From JANRIG01 sp033765235 (GTDB taxonomy: Bacteria; Bacteroidota; Bacteroidia; Cytophagales; UBA9547): DNA of 64,000 nt. Positions 8,898-19,035 of the stretch are shown piece by piece. The translations under genes and the position numbers were made by a program. How positions within the stretch are numbered: position 1 is the first letter of the stretch; every line of letters starts with the position of its first letter. Under the pieces are notes generated by a model, which saw only the letters and a list, made by a program, of their open reading frames with translations, did not search any database and had not been told where the DNA came from. Where the stretch lies: positions 262,709 through 326,708 of the forward strand of contig JANRIG010000009.1 in NCBI GenBank assembly GCA_033765235.1, read 5' to 3'.

Positions 8898-10328
8898 ATG
8901 ATTATACCATTTAACCGAACTAAAATAATAGCCACCGTAGGTCCTGCCAGCAATACTGAAGACAAACTCTTAGAACTAATAAAAGCAGGAGTAGATGTAT
9001 TCAGGCTCAATTTTTCGCATGGAAGCCATGAAGAGCACCTCAAAGTCATACAGCTCATCAGATCTATAAATCAAAAACATGATACTACCATTAGCATATT
9101 ACAAGATTTGCAAGGTCCAAAAATCAGAACAGGAGAGGTAGAGAATAATGGAGTAGAAATAGTAAGAGGCAATAAACTCATCATCACCACCGAAAAAATA
9201 GTAGGAAACGCACAAAAAATATACACCTCTTATAAAGCTATGCCCAGAGATGTGAAAAAAGGCGATAAAATATTGATAGACGATGGCAATTTGGAGCTTT
9301 GTGTGATTGATACTACTGGTGAAGAAATAATCACTGAGGTAGTATTTGGCGGATTATTAAAGTCCAAAAAAGGCATTAACCTGCCCAATACCAAAGTATC
9401 GGAGCCATCGCTTACTGAGAAGGACAAAGAAGATTTAATATTTGGACTTCAATACAATTTAGATTGGGTAGCATTGTCATTTGTGCGCTCTTCTAAAGAT
9501 ATAGATGAAATAAAAAATATTATAAAAAGTCACAATAAAACCACAAGGGTAATAGCCAAGATAGAAAAACCTGAAGCACTTGAAGACATAGACAAAATTA
9601 TAGAAAAAAGTGACGGTCTCATGGTAGCACGAGGCGACCTTGGGGTGGAAATACCTATGGAAGATGTGCCTCTGGCTCAAAAAATGATGATAAAAAAATG
9701 CAATGCAGCCGCAAAGCCCGTGATAGTAGCCACGCAAATGCTGGAAAGCATGATTAAAAACCCTCGCCCTACCAGAGCAGAAGCCGGCGATGTGGCCAAC
9801 GCAGTGCTGGACGGTGCAGATACAGTAATGCTTAGCGCAGAGACAGCTTCAGGCAACTTCCCGGTAGAGTCTGTAAGTGCTATGGTAAAAATAATAGGTG
9901 CCATAGAAAACACAGAAGATATATACTATAAAGAATATGAACTAAACCATGAATCTCCAAATTTTTTGAGAGAGCGATTGATAGCCGGCACTTGCCGCCT
10001 AGCCAAAGATACCAATGCCAAAGCTATCATCAATATTTCAAAGACAGGTTTTGTAGCTTCTATGATATCGAGCCACAGGCCTAAAGCACCCATATATACC
10101 TTTACTGGAAACAGAGAATTGGTAAATACATTCAACCTGATGTGGGGCATAAGAGCATTTTACATGAATCTTGACTATACATCAACTGACAAACTTATTG
10201 ATGCTGTAAATAGTAAGTTATTAGCGTTAAATTTAATAAAAAAAGGCGACCTGGTCATAAATACAGCCAGCATGCCCATAGACGGACAATTTCGCACTAA
10301 CATGATGAAAATGAGCATCATAGAATAG
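8898..10328 (+). CDS. pyk: Pyruvate kinase
   Basis: 476 residues, typical bacterial length without an extra C-terminal PEP-utilising domain. Motifs include TKIIATVGPAS at the N terminus, the catalytic Lys region IAKIEKPEALEDIDKII, the metal/substrate site MVARGDLGVEIP, and ATQMLESMI followed by the PTRAEAGDVANAVLDGAD signature. Converts PEP and ADP to pyruvate and ATP in glycolysis. Probably co-transcribed with the upstream IPExxxVDY-type gene; the next gene starts 16 bases after the stop. Confidence 0.97.
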   Translation: MIIPFNRTKIIATVGPASNTEDKLLELIKAGVDVFRLNFSHGSHEEHLKVIQLIRSINQKHDTTISILQDLQGPKIRTGEVENNGVEIVRGNKLIITTEKIVGNAQKIYTSYKAMPRDVKKGDKILIDDGNLELCVIDTTGEEIITEVVFGGLLKSKKGINLPNTKVSEPSLTEKDKEDLIFGLQYNLDWVALSFVRSSKDIDEIKNIIKSHNKTTRVIAKIEKPEALEDIDKIIEKSDGLMVARGDLGVEIPMEDVPLAQKMMIKKCNAAAKPVIVATQMLESMIKNPRPTRAEAGDVANAVLDGADTVMLSAETASGNFPVESVSAMVKIIGAIENTEDIYYKEYELNHESPNFLRERLIAGTCRLAKDTNAKAIINISKTGFVASMISSHRPKAPIYTFTGNRELVNTFNLMWGIRAFYMNLDYTSTDKLIDAVNSKLLALNLIKKGDLVINTASMPIDGQFRTNMMKMSIIE

Positions 10329-10344
10329 ATGTTATATATTTTTT

Positions 10345-12042
10345 ATGAAAAGAATAATATTTGTGTTTTTCATCATAAATGCAGCATATGCTTTATGCCG
10401 GACAGTAAGTATAAACACCAATCTTGACAGCCTATGCGGTGTAAAAATAAACAGAGATGTTAATGGCAAATTATTGCCCCGTTATTATCCTGAGCAAATA
10501 GGCAAATCATACGCACATGTATTAAAGCTCACCTCAGAATTTATAAAAAATGGGGTACCATTGGAAGATGCTACGGGCAAAAAAATGTATTATGCCACAT
10601 GTTGCTTTCAAGGACCTCACATGACAAAGTCTACCGAAATAGTACAAGGCAAATCCATTAGCAAACTGAGCCCTAACCAACAAAAAACAGGCATAGTTGC
10701 AGAAGGGTGGATGCATAATCCGGCGTGTGTATTTGCAGGACTTACACAAAGTTTAGCTCTAGATTATTATCCCTATTCGGGAGACTCTGCATATGTACAA
10801 CTTGTAGGGCAAATGCTTGATTACCAACTCAAATACGGCACTACACCATCATCTTACAAATGGGCAGAAGTGCCTTATGCAAGCAGCAATCCATTTGATT
10901 CATTGTATTACGGGGCTACTAAATGGGAAAACGAGGCTATGCGTGGCGATGGTATGCATGGGATAGAGCCTGATAAGGTAGGTGAGCTTGGGTATGCATA
11001 CTTAAAATATTATGAACTTACATTGCAAAAAAAATATCTTGATGCAGCACTGTCTTGTGCCGATGCACTTGTAGCAAATATAAATAAAGATGTATTGCCA
11101 AATGACAGTCCTTTTATAACTACACAGACCAAAAATTCACCTTGGCCGTTTCGAGTAAATGCTCGTAATGGAATAGTATTAAGCACCTACTGTGCGCATG
11201 TGATAGAGCCTATAAAATTGCTTGATGAAGCACTTAGAATAAAGGCAAATATTACGCTCGACACATCGAGGATAAGGAAATATACACTGGCCAGAAAAAT
11301 TGCATGGGTCTGGCTGTTTTCAAGAAATGGCCCCATGAAAACCTATGTATGGAATGCATACTTTGAAGACATACCTAACGATGAAGGCCAAGCCAATCGT
11401 AATCAGGTGAGCCCCATGGAAACTGCCAGATATTTGCTCAAAAACCCCGAAATGGACCGTAACATAGACATAGATGTGCCTGCATTGATATATTATGTGA
11501 AAAGTGCCTTTGGGTCGCAAGATATTGATGCCATCAATGAACAAACATGGTGCTACGAACCTATGGCGAGCCACAGTGCCAGATATGCCTCGGTATGTGC
11601 AATGATGTATGAACGCACACAAAACCCATGGTACAAAGAGCAAGCACTGCGCCACTTCAACTATGCTACATACATGGTAATGCCCAATGGAGTAGCATGG
11701 GTAGGGCACACATGGCCCGGCAGCTGGTGGAGCGATGGATATGGCGACTATATAAAGCACTATTTTGATGGCATGGCAGCTATTCCAGAGTTTGCCCCCG
11801 AAGGCGAAGACCATATCCTGAAAAGTACCTCAGTGGTGCAAAAGGTGTATTATACTCAAAATAAGATATATTTCAAGACCTATGACATCAAAGGGAAAGT
11901 AATACTGAAACTTACCTCAAAGCCAAAATCTGTGACTGTAAACCAAAAAGCTGTCAATAGTATTGTATGGCAGCAGACATCATCGGGAGGTATACTGAGA
12001 CTTCAATATGCGGGAGGTCAGGAAATTACTATATTGAAATAG
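10345..12042 (+). CDS. Secreted protein of unknown function, alpha/alpha-toroid-like
   Basis: 565 residues with a signal peptide at 1-17. I do not recognise a named family. Residues about 130-480 are rich in Trp, Tyr and paired helices with short loops, like six-hairpin (alpha/alpha) glycosidase or epimerase folds. The last 75 residues look like a beta-sandwich. Repeated aromatic-acidic patches such as MRGDGMHGIEPDKVGELG and WPGSWWSDGYGDY could line a sugar-binding groove. A role in polysaccharide processing outside the cytoplasm is inference only. No type IX C-terminal sorting domain is apparent. It ends 2 bases before the convergent murQ stop. Confidence 0.75.
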   Translation: MKRIIFVFFIINAAYALCRTVSINTNLDSLCGVKINRDVNGKLLPRYYPEQIGKSYAHVLKLTSEFIKNGVPLEDATGKKMYYATCCFQGPHMTKSTEIVQGKSISKLSPNQQKTGIVAEGWMHNPACVFAGLTQSLALDYYPYSGDSAYVQLVGQMLDYQLKYGTTPSSYKWAEVPYASSNPFDSLYYGATKWENEAMRGDGMHGIEPDKVGELGYAYLKYYELTLQKKYLDAALSCADALVANINKDVLPNDSPFITTQTKNSPWPFRVNARNGIVLSTYCAHVIEPIKLLDEALRIKANITLDTSRIRKYTLARKIAWVWLFSRNGPMKTYVWNAYFEDIPNDEGQANRNQVSPMETARYLLKNPEMDRNIDIDVPALIYYVKSAFGSQDIDAINEQTWCYEPMASHSARYASVCAMMYERTQNPWYKEQALRHFNYATYMVMPNGVAWVGHTWPGSWWSDGYGDYIKHYFDGMAAIPEFAPEGEDHILKSTSVVQKVYYTQNKIYFKTYDIKGKVILKLTSKPKSVTVNQKAVNSIVWQQTSSGGILRLQYAGGQEITILK

Positions 12043-12044
12043 GT

Positions 12045-12848
12045 TTATTTTGAAAGACTTTCTAAAGCTTTTCTTACGCTGCCATGCTCTTTGAGCAATG
12101 CTTCTGCAACTTGGTGCCCTACATTACTTTCTTCCATAATCATAGAAATACCTCTTTGTACTAATTTATGATTAGAAAGTTGCATATCCACCATTTTATT
12201 GCCTTTTATCTTGCCCAACTTTATCATCACTGTGGTAGTGAGCATGTTAAGCACCAGTTTTTGTGCAGTGCCCGCTTTCATACGTGTACTCCCTCTCACT
12301 ATCTCAGGCCCTGTCACTACCTCTATAGGGTACTTAGCTATACTGCTTACAGGTGCGCCCGGATTGCAACAAATACTGCCTGTCACTATTCCGTTTTCAT
12401 TGCATTTTTGTAGCCCACCCAATACATAAGGAGTTTTGCCGGAGGCTGCAATACCTACCACCACATCAGCGTTTGTTATATGATATTCTAATAAGTCTTT
12501 CCAGGCTAGGGTAATATCATCTTCTGCAAACTCTACAGCTTTGCGGATGGCTCCATCTCCTCCGGCTATGAGACCTACTACCATATCATGAGGCACTCCA
12601 TAAGTAGGAGGGCACTCGGAGGCATCTACTATGCCCAGTCTGCCGCTCGTACCGGCACCTATGTAAAATAACCTACCTCCCTCTAATAGTTTATGAATAA
12701 TGACTTGCGCCAATTTTTCTATTTGTGGAATAGCCTCGCGCACTGCTTGGGGCACTTTATGGTCTTCCTCATTGATACTGAATAATATTTCAGAAACAGA
12801 TAATGCTTCCAAATTTTGTATTGTGCCTCCTGTCTCTGTCACATTCAT
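12045..12848 (-). CDS. murQ: N-acetylmuramic acid 6-phosphate etherase
   Basis: 267 residues from the ATG at 12848. A longer reading with 28 extra hydrophobic residues exists, but family members begin close to the ITExGG/NLExLSVxEIL segment, here TETGGTIQNLEALSVSEIL, so the shorter start is preferred. The SIS-domain signature is GAGTSGRLGIVDASECPPT, and GGDGAIRKAVEFAEDD carries the catalytic acidic residues. It cleaves the lactyl ether of MurNAc-6-phosphate to GlcNAc-6-phosphate in cell-wall recycling. No murP, amgK or nagA neighbour is present; the gene stands alone, divergent from the SPOR protein. Confidence 0.95.
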   Translation of the reverse strand: MNVTETGGTIQNLEALSVSEILFSINEEDHKVPQAVREAIPQIEKLAQVIIHKLLEGGRLFYIGAGTSGRLGIVDASECPPTYGVPHDMVVGLIAGGDGAIRKAVEFAEDDITLAWKDLLEYHITNADVVVGIAASGKTPYVLGGLQKCNENGIVTGSICCNPGAPVSSIAKYPIEVVTGPEIVRGSTRMKAGTAQKLVLNMLTTTVMIKLGKIKGNKMVDMQLSNHKLVQRGISMIMEESNVGHQVAEALLKEHGSVRKALESLSK

Positions 12849-12960
12849 AAGATAAAGTATTATATTTTGTGTGAAATTAGTGAAAAGGTATGTAATATGT
12901 ATTATTTTTACATAATTTATCAAGTTTTTCAATTAAATAATACTATAAAAGACATATAGG

Positions 12961-15135
12961 TTGATACTTAGCAATAAGTTGGATATTTATTTTTTAATAA
13001 TAACATTAGCTGTCACAGTTGTAGCCAGCAGCGCACAAGACAGGTCTGCCAAAAAGGAGCGTATACATTGGAGCAAAAAAATTGAGCGCAAGACCTATTT
13101 GTCATCATCATTTGGCTTAGGAATATTTACAGGCGCAGACGAGATTAACAGGTACGGGCAATCGTCAAACCTATATGCAGGCCTCACACCGGGGCTGGGA
13201 ATTGGTGGAGGCATTTGGTATAAATTTAGCCCAAATTTGCATTTTGGACCTGAAATGAGCTACATGTACGCAGGCAAGCCAAACTATTTACTCAACCTGA
13301 TAGCTTTAAACTTAGGGGCAAAATTTTACCCGCTCAAGTCAGGCAAAAAATTTTCGCCATATATCACCGGTGGGTTACAGTTTACCATGGCAAACATTAA
13401 TCAGCAGGCACACAAACGCGCATTTAGCCCCGATGAAACACAATCATTGGACAATTTTGGCGTAATAGTGCAGTATGAAACGAGATATCAAAACATTAAT
13501 GTGCTGGCCGGTCCGCTGATGGGTCCCTATATAGGTGCAGGCATTGACTATGCTATCAATAAAAAATACAAATTATTTTTGCAAGCCAATTTTCAGCCTA
13601 CTCTGAATGATAACGCAAAAATATCAGAAAACTTTGATTTTAATAAATCATTTTTACAGTATACAGCCATAAGGGGAGGCATTACCATACAACTGTTTAA
13701 GCCTAAACCCCCAGAAATAGACACAAATATAGTGCCTATACCTGACCCGCTTTATGTATTGCAGGTGCCGGAAGAAATACTTGAGCGAGGCATGCTCATA
13801 AGAGAAGGCACTTTTGATGTGATAGTACGCGAGGGTGTAAAACATGTAGTGCGTATAAGTACCACAGGACCGGAGGTAATCATAGAAGAAACTGTGCAAG
13901 ACCCATGTAAAGTAATGTGCTATTTGGTAGATGAAAAAGGAAACATAATATCCAAAGCAGAATCTACTCCCGAAGGCAAAATAGTATTCAGCGATGTGGA
14001 CAAAGGCATATATGATGTAATATTTGTACTCGAAAAACCTTGTAAAGAGGCCAACTTTACTTACAAATTCCCGGACCCACATACACATCCGCTCATGGAG
14101 TATAACGAAGATGGCACTATTATAGACAGTATCACTTACCAGATAAATGGCAGTGTGCTACTCCCTGACTCTGCAGACTTCAGCTTTGTTTACAAAAGCT
14201 CGGCAGTGTTTTTGGGAGAAAGTGCCAATGCCAATACTAATAAAAACTTTGACATAAAAGTATATCTTACAGACCTTGACAGGCGCGTTATCAGATATTA
14301 TGAACCTATAAAAAATGAACAATTTTCATTCAAGAAGCTAAAATCTCCATCACACGAAGTCATATACAAAGTGCCTGATGCGGAGCAAAAATCAGGCATT
14401 ACCTACAGTATAGCAGACCAGCACAAATATATACTCAAGCGTGTTACCTACGAAAATTTCAGCGACAGTACATCTAAGTTAGCCTCAGGCGAAGAAGTGT
14501 TATTTGACAATATGAAATATGTGATGAAAGGCAATGTGACACTATTAGACTCGGTGACTACTTATAACGAAGTAGTAGTATATTTAGTAAATAATAAAAA
14601 AAGGATAGTAAACAGCAAACGACCTGAAAAAAACGGCTCATTCGTTTTTAAAAACCTAAAAGCAAAAAATGAATACAGCGTATACTATGAGCTGCAATAC
14701 TCATTAGGAAAAGCTAAAATTGACTACCACTATGAAGAGCCTGTGTTTGTAGCACGAAATGCTAACCAATATGCATCATCTGTACCTATAAGCACAATGC
14801 CGGATTTTCCTGTATATGAAGCAGGTACTACATATAGCCCTACAGGAAAAACACTAAACCCGGAAGGATACTGCGTGCAAGTAGGAGCATTTGAAAATGT
14901 GGCAAATGTAGAGGCACTTTGCCAAAAACTGAGGGCAGATGGATTCAAAGATATTTCCATACAAGTATTTATGACAGAATGGCTCAACAAGCGTTACGGA
15001 TTTTCGCGCAATTTCAAATTGCACAGAATAGTGGTAGGAGAATACAGTAAAGAAAAAGAAGCAATACGAGCCAAAGATATGCTCAACTACTTAGGCTACG
15101 ACAGCTACGTGGTAAAGCACTTTGAGAAGAAGTAA
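12961..15135 (+). CDS. Outer-membrane beta-barrel protein with three repeat modules and a C-terminal SPOR domain
   Basis: 724 residues from a TTG, with a signal peptide ending near SSAQ (residue 26). Residues about 45-245 look like an outer-membrane barrel (alternating Gly/aromatic strands such as PGLGIGGGIWYKF). Then come three beta-sandwich-like modules at roughly 292-360, 390-475 and 518-585, each with a pattern of the type VYLxDxxxRVI ... FxFKxLK. Residues 633-722 form a SPOR domain (YCVQVGAFENVANVEALCQKL ... YGFSRNFKLHRIVVGEYSKE), a fold that binds denuded septal peptidoglycan. Such a protein could tie the outer membrane to the wall; that is inference. A second TTG seven codons downstream is an alternative start. 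Confidence 0.8.
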   Translation: MILSNKLDIYFLIITLAVTVVASSAQDRSAKKERIHWSKKIERKTYLSSSFGLGIFTGADEINRYGQSSNLYAGLTPGLGIGGGIWYKFSPNLHFGPEMSYMYAGKPNYLLNLIALNLGAKFYPLKSGKKFSPYITGGLQFTMANINQQAHKRAFSPDETQSLDNFGVIVQYETRYQNINVLAGPLMGPYIGAGIDYAINKKYKLFLQANFQPTLNDNAKISENFDFNKSFLQYTAIRGGITIQLFKPKPPEIDTNIVPIPDPLYVLQVPEEILERGMLIREGTFDVIVREGVKHVVRISTTGPEVIIEETVQDPCKVMCYLVDEKGNIISKAESTPEGKIVFSDVDKGIYDVIFVLEKPCKEANFTYKFPDPHTHPLMEYNEDGTIIDSITYQINGSVLLPDSADFSFVYKSSAVFLGESANANTNKNFDIKVYLTDLDRRVIRYYEPIKNEQFSFKKLKSPSHEVIYKVPDAEQKSGITYSIADQHKYILKRVTYENFSDSTSKLASGEEVLFDNMKYVMKGNVTLLDSVTTYNEVVVYLVNNKKRIVNSKRPEKNGSFVFKNLKAKNEYSVYYELQYSLGKAKIDYHYEEPVFVARNANQYASSVPISTMPDFPVYEAGTTYSPTGKTLNPEGYCVQVGAFENVANVEALCQKLRADGFKDISIQVFMTEWLNKRYGFSRNFKLHRIVVGEYSKEKEAIRAKDMLNYLGYDSYVVKHFEKK

Positions 15136-15161
15136 TAATAGTTTTATATAATGGTCATATA

Positions 15162-15182
15162 TGGGGAGCGAGCTACTCCTCA
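15162..15182 (+). terminator. Weak stem-loop after the SPOR gene
   Basis: Seven-pair stem TGGGGAG / CTCCTCA with one G-U pair and a 7-base loop, 27 bases after the stop. No T-run follows, so it is only a possible terminator. Confidence 0.3.
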
Positions 15183-15274
15183 TAAAAGATAATATCACCA
15201 TTCTAATATTTTCTAATAATTATAGGCTGTATGCTAATAACAAAAATTATTACGATATTCGCAATCTGTAATTC

Positions 15275-16234
15275 ATGCAAACTGTTCAAAATACCGTTAC
15301 ATTAGGCATTATTATCCCTTGTTACAATGAGTCGCAGGTGATTATACATACTCATACAAGGTTGCATACAATCTTACAAAAAATAGTGAATGAAAATATG
15401 GCTAAGCCTGATAGTTTTATTACCTATGTGAACGATGGCAGTACCGATGACACACAAAGCTGCTTGTTGCAAATAAAAAACAGTTATTCAAATGTAAAAA
15501 TAATAACACTGTCGCGCAATTTTGGGCATCAAAATGCGCTTTTTGCAGGGTTGGAATGCTGTATGCCCTATGCAGATGTGCTCATATCTATGGATGCAGA
15601 CCTGCAAGACGACCCCGAAGCTATGATAGAGATGCTAAAACATTACTATCAAGGAATAGACATTGTATATGGTGTGCGCAGGTCGCGCGACAAGGATACT
15701 TTTTTTAAGAAAAGTACAGCTCATATGTATTACAAATTTATCAGGTTTATGGGTGTCACCATTGTGCATGATCACTCAGACTACAGGCTCATATCTGCAA
15801 GAGCACTACAAGCACTTATGAAGCACCCTGAAATAAATCTTTTTTTGCGGGGGTTGGTAGCATCTATAGGTTTTAAAACTTCTATCGTATATTACCACAG
15901 GCATGAGCGAGCTGCGGGGGTCACTAAATACAGCATACCCAAAATGTTGTCATTTGCTATTGAAGGCATTACCTCATTCAGTGTACAACCACTCCGACTT
16001 GTATTTGTAGCTGGTGTGCTGGTATCATTATTTTCATTTGCCATGACACTTTTTGCCATTATCTCTCTTATGTTTTTTGATGTTGTACATGGTTGGTTTT
16101 CTACAGTACTTCCTATTTACTTCTTAGGAGGCATCCAACTCTTAAGTATAGGAATATTAGGAGAATACATTGGCAAAATATACAAAGAAGTAAAAGGCAG
16201 GCCTCGCTACATCATACAAGAAATCATAGACTGA
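15275..16234 (+). CDS. Family 2 glycosyltransferase, polyprenyl-phosphate-hexose synthase type (GtrB/DPM1-like)
   Basis: 319 residues. The GT-A domain starts with LGIIIPCYNESQV and has the nucleotide-sugar Asp motifs VNDGSTDDT and MDADLQDDPE. Two C-terminal membrane helices (about 240-265 and 275-300) are followed by GEYIGKIYKEVKGRP, the usual ending of GtrB/ArnC-type enzymes that transfer a sugar to undecaprenyl phosphate on the cytoplasmic face. The sugar is not predictable. The next gene starts 1 base after its stop, so the two form a tight operon. Confidence 0.92.
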   Translation: MQTVQNTVTLGIIIPCYNESQVIIHTHTRLHTILQKIVNENMAKPDSFITYVNDGSTDDTQSCLLQIKNSYSNVKIITLSRNFGHQNALFAGLECCMPYADVLISMDADLQDDPEAMIEMLKHYYQGIDIVYGVRRSRDKDTFFKKSTAHMYYKFIRFMGVTIVHDHSDYRLISARALQALMKHPEINLFLRGLVASIGFKTSIVYYHRHERAAGVTKYSIPKMLSFAIEGITSFSVQPLRLVFVAGVLVSLFSFAMTLFAIISLMFFDVVHGWFSTVLPIYFLGGIQLLSIGILGEYIGKIYKEVKGRPRYIIQEIID

Positions 16235-16235
16235 A

Positions 16236-18257
16236 ATGTACCCTTATCTCACACTTATATTTAGTATTACTATTGGCATAGCCTATGCCTCATTTTTGTA
16301 TTATTCGGCAAATTATTATAGCAAATCTACCCGTATTATCTTATTTGCAATACGCACCTTTATTATTGCTATCCTTAGCTACCTTCTTTGGGCTGAACCA
16401 TTCAAACAAATAAAAACAAAAGAATTGAAACCTGTAATAACATTGGCTATAGACAACTCTGTATCAATACAGCCATATATTAGTGCAAATACAAAAAAAA
16501 ATATACTGAATTTGCAAAACGCACTAATTAATAATGGCTATGAGGTAAATATAATATCAGCAGACAAAAATCATGAAACAACAGACAACATCACTTATAA
16601 CAGTCCATACACTGACATAGACATGCTGCTACGCAATGCCGAAGCCACCAATGTGCCCAATCATGCGGGTATAATACTCATATCAGACGGCTTGCACAAT
16701 AGAGGTGAAGAACCTGCATACCTTACCATTAAAGTGCCTGTACATACCATAGGCATAGGCGACAGTGTAGAAAAAAAAGATGTATATATACGAAACGTAT
16801 ATTATAACAAATATATTTCTAAAGGCAATATTGCGGTGATCAAAGCAGAACTTTGTAAGGTCAACGTGTCAGTACCTGTGACTACTCACCTGATACAAAA
16901 CAATAAAATATTGCAAAGTAAAATATCCGAAAAAAATTTGAAGTTGCAAAATATAGAATATCAAATAGCCATAAATGATACAGGCATACAGCAGTATACC
17001 CTACGTGCAGAACCCATCCCCAATGAATATACTACACGCAACAATTCTAAAGACATATATATAGAAGTAATAAATGACAAGAAAAAAATACTCATAGCCT
17101 GCGGAGCACCTCACCCTGACATAAAAGCATTGAAAACAGCATTGTCAAAAAATCTTAACATGGAAGTAGACACCTATGTAGAGGGAATAGATAAGCTCAT
17201 AAGTAAAAATTATCACTTAGTTATATATTATCAACTTCCCTCGCATGCCCACAGTGGAGACATAATATTTAATAAATATTATAAAAAGAGTGCGTCATGG
17301 TTTATAATAGGCACATCTGCAAATGTAACCGCTGTGAACAACAGGTTAGAAACTTTTGCTCTGATGACTACCCCCAACTCTACCGATAAAGTATATATGC
17401 AACCGGTAGCATCATTCACAAGATTCAAAGTAGAAAATATACATCAAATTGCCAATATATATCCTCCTGTTGTGGTACCCTTTGGCAGTATGAAATATGC
17501 AACTACATGGGAGCCAATAGCCATGCAGCGTATATCAAACGTAGTGAGCGATAAGCCACTCCTACTCATAAACATGTCACAAAACCCGGCATCGTGTATA
17601 TGGATGGGGGAAGGAATATGGCAATGGCGCATGCAAGAGTATGTGACCAATGGAAACACAGCCATATTTGATGAGCTGGTGACTAAGACAGCAACCCTGT
17701 TAATTACAGGTGAAAATAAAAAAAAGTTTAGATACTATCCTACATTCACAGAAATGTATGAAGGTGAAAAAGCAGTGTATAACTGCGAAACGTACAACGA
17801 CCTTATGGAACCAGTGACAGGAAATAGAGTACAGGTGTTTTTTGAAAACAATAATATGCCAACATCTGAGTACAACTTTGTACAAAACATGAGCAACCAC
17901 TTTGAAATAGAAGGACTAAAAGCAGGAATATACAGATACAAAGCATACACTACCTTGAGTGGCACAGTACTGGCAGATGCAGGCAGATTTGTAGTGAAAT
18001 ATTATGACATGGAGCGAAATAGTGCCCAAGCCAATTTTGCTCTTCTCAAAACCATAGCTGCAAACAATCAAGGTATATTCACATACATATCTCAAGTACA
18101 AAACCTTACATCTGAGCTGCTCAAAAAGCCTGTATCTAATCTTATTACTCATACAGAGTCATACATGGAGTGGATAGACTTTTTGATAATATTATTTATC
18201 ACTATAGGTGTGCTGAGTGCAGAATGGATACTTAGGAAGTACTATGGATATATATAA
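16236..18257 (+). CDS. Membrane protein with a von Willebrand factor A-like domain
   Basis: 673 residues. Two membrane helices at 4-24 and 32-50 and one near the C terminus (about 648-668) bracket a large extracytoplasmic part. Residues about 68-185 resemble a VWA domain with an intact MIDAS start DNSVS and GIILISDGLHNRGEE. The region about 280-500 looks like the glutamine-amidotransferase-like half found in related Bacteroidota VWA membrane proteins. Overall organisation resembles BatA/B-like or carboxypeptidase-regulation VWA proteins. Function unknown. Coupled to the upstream glycosyltransferase by a 1-base gap. Confidence 0.75.
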   Translation: MYPYLTLIFSITIGIAYASFLYYSANYYSKSTRIILFAIRTFIIAILSYLLWAEPFKQIKTKELKPVITLAIDNSVSIQPYISANTKKNILNLQNALINNGYEVNIISADKNHETTDNITYNSPYTDIDMLLRNAEATNVPNHAGIILISDGLHNRGEEPAYLTIKVPVHTIGIGDSVEKKDVYIRNVYYNKYISKGNIAVIKAELCKVNVSVPVTTHLIQNNKILQSKISEKNLKLQNIEYQIAINDTGIQQYTLRAEPIPNEYTTRNNSKDIYIEVINDKKKILIACGAPHPDIKALKTALSKNLNMEVDTYVEGIDKLISKNYHLVIYYQLPSHAHSGDIIFNKYYKKSASWFIIGTSANVTAVNNRLETFALMTTPNSTDKVYMQPVASFTRFKVENIHQIANIYPPVVVPFGSMKYATTWEPIAMQRISNVVSDKPLLLINMSQNPASCIWMGEGIWQWRMQEYVTNGNTAIFDELVTKTATLLITGENKKKFRYYPTFTEMYEGEKAVYNCETYNDLMEPVTGNRVQVFFENNNMPTSEYNFVQNMSNHFEIEGLKAGIYRYKAYTTLSGTVLADAGRFVVKYYDMERNSAQANFALLKTIAANNQGIFTYISQVQNLTSELLKKPVSNLITHTESYMEWIDFLIILFITIGVLSAEWILRKYYGYI

Positions 18258-18519
18258 TGCCAAATTACTTAATAAGGTTTTATAACAAAAGCTCAAAATA
18301 AAAGATAATCAAGACATTTAGCAAAGAGCCATCTCGTTTTTTGATTTTAAACAAGATAGTGATGTGCTAAAAGCAAACGAAGTGTCTTATTTTAAAGCAG
18401 TTTGAGTTTGTGGTAAAAAGTCAATATAGTATTTTAAGTTTAATGAATACATAAAATTTTATAATTCAATTATTAGTATTAATCTTGCCATATTTTTTGA
18501 TTGAATTAAAAAAAATATT
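18258..18519. other. 262-base intergenic region, AT-rich
   Basis: I see no gene, RNA or convincing terminator here. A TAATCTTG at 18480-18487, one mismatch from TAnnTTTG and preceded at 19 bases by TTTT, could be the promoter of the glycan block beginning with the Nudix gene; this is weak. Confidence 0.3.
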
Positions 18520-19029
18520 TTGAAAATATTAACTCAAAGTCAATTTATTACTCCATTTTTTGAGCTGGTACTCAAACAATCTGACAATGCCCCTCAAAAC
18601 TATTATGTACTCAATAGTGCAGATTCTGTGATTGTATTGGCATTGTACGAGCAAAATATCATCTTTGTCAATCAATTCAGATATACCTACGAGCGCTCCA
18701 TATTAGAGCTCCCGAGCGGCCACATAGATGCAGGCGAAACACCTGAACAAGCAGCAGCGCGTGAGCTGTTAGAAGAAACAGGATACAAAACTTCATCTGC
18801 CGAATATCTGGGATATGTATACCCCGATACCGGACGACTGTCAAAAAAAGTACATTTACTTATTTGTATAGACGTAGAAAAAACAGACAATGAGCCCGAA
18901 AGCGGTATTTCGGTACAGCTTATCCCTATGTCAGAATTAAAAAAATATATTGTACAAAATAAGATTTTACATGCACAAGACTTAGCTTGCATCAATTTTG
19001 CATCACTTAAAAATAAAATAATATACTAA
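18520..19029 (+). CDS. NUDIX hydrolase (ADP-ribose pyrophosphatase type)
   Basis: 169 residues from a TTG start. The Nudix box is complete: G-x5-E-x7-REL-x-EE-x-G in GHIDAGETPEQAAARELLEE followed by TGY. The upstream PSGH segment and the Q-F-R-Y segment fit the NudF/ADP-ribose branch, which hydrolyses nucleoside diphosphate sugars. It is the first gene of a one-direction block of nucleotide-sugar and glycosyl genes, with 6 bases to the next start, so a role in trimming an NDP-sugar is possible but not shown. Confidence 0.9.
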   Translation: MKILTQSQFITPFFELVLKQSDNAPQNYYVLNSADSVIVLALYEQNIIFVNQFRYTYERSILELPSGHIDAGETPEQAAARELLEETGYKTSSAEYLGYVYPDTGRLSKKVHLLICIDVEKTDNEPESGISVQLIPMSELKKYIVQNKILHAQDLACINFASLKNKIIY

Positions 19030-19035
19030 TAACAT

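Noticed and set aside
11320..11814. 164-residue reverse frame inside the secreted protein gene
   Set aside because: Antisense shadow of a well-supported gene; biased residues such as Cys and His clusters reflect the complementary codons.
10345..12042. Type IX secretion C-terminal sorting domain on the secreted proteins
   Set aside because: Neither this protein nor the glycosidase-like protein at 27083-29275 ends in the typical conserved pattern.
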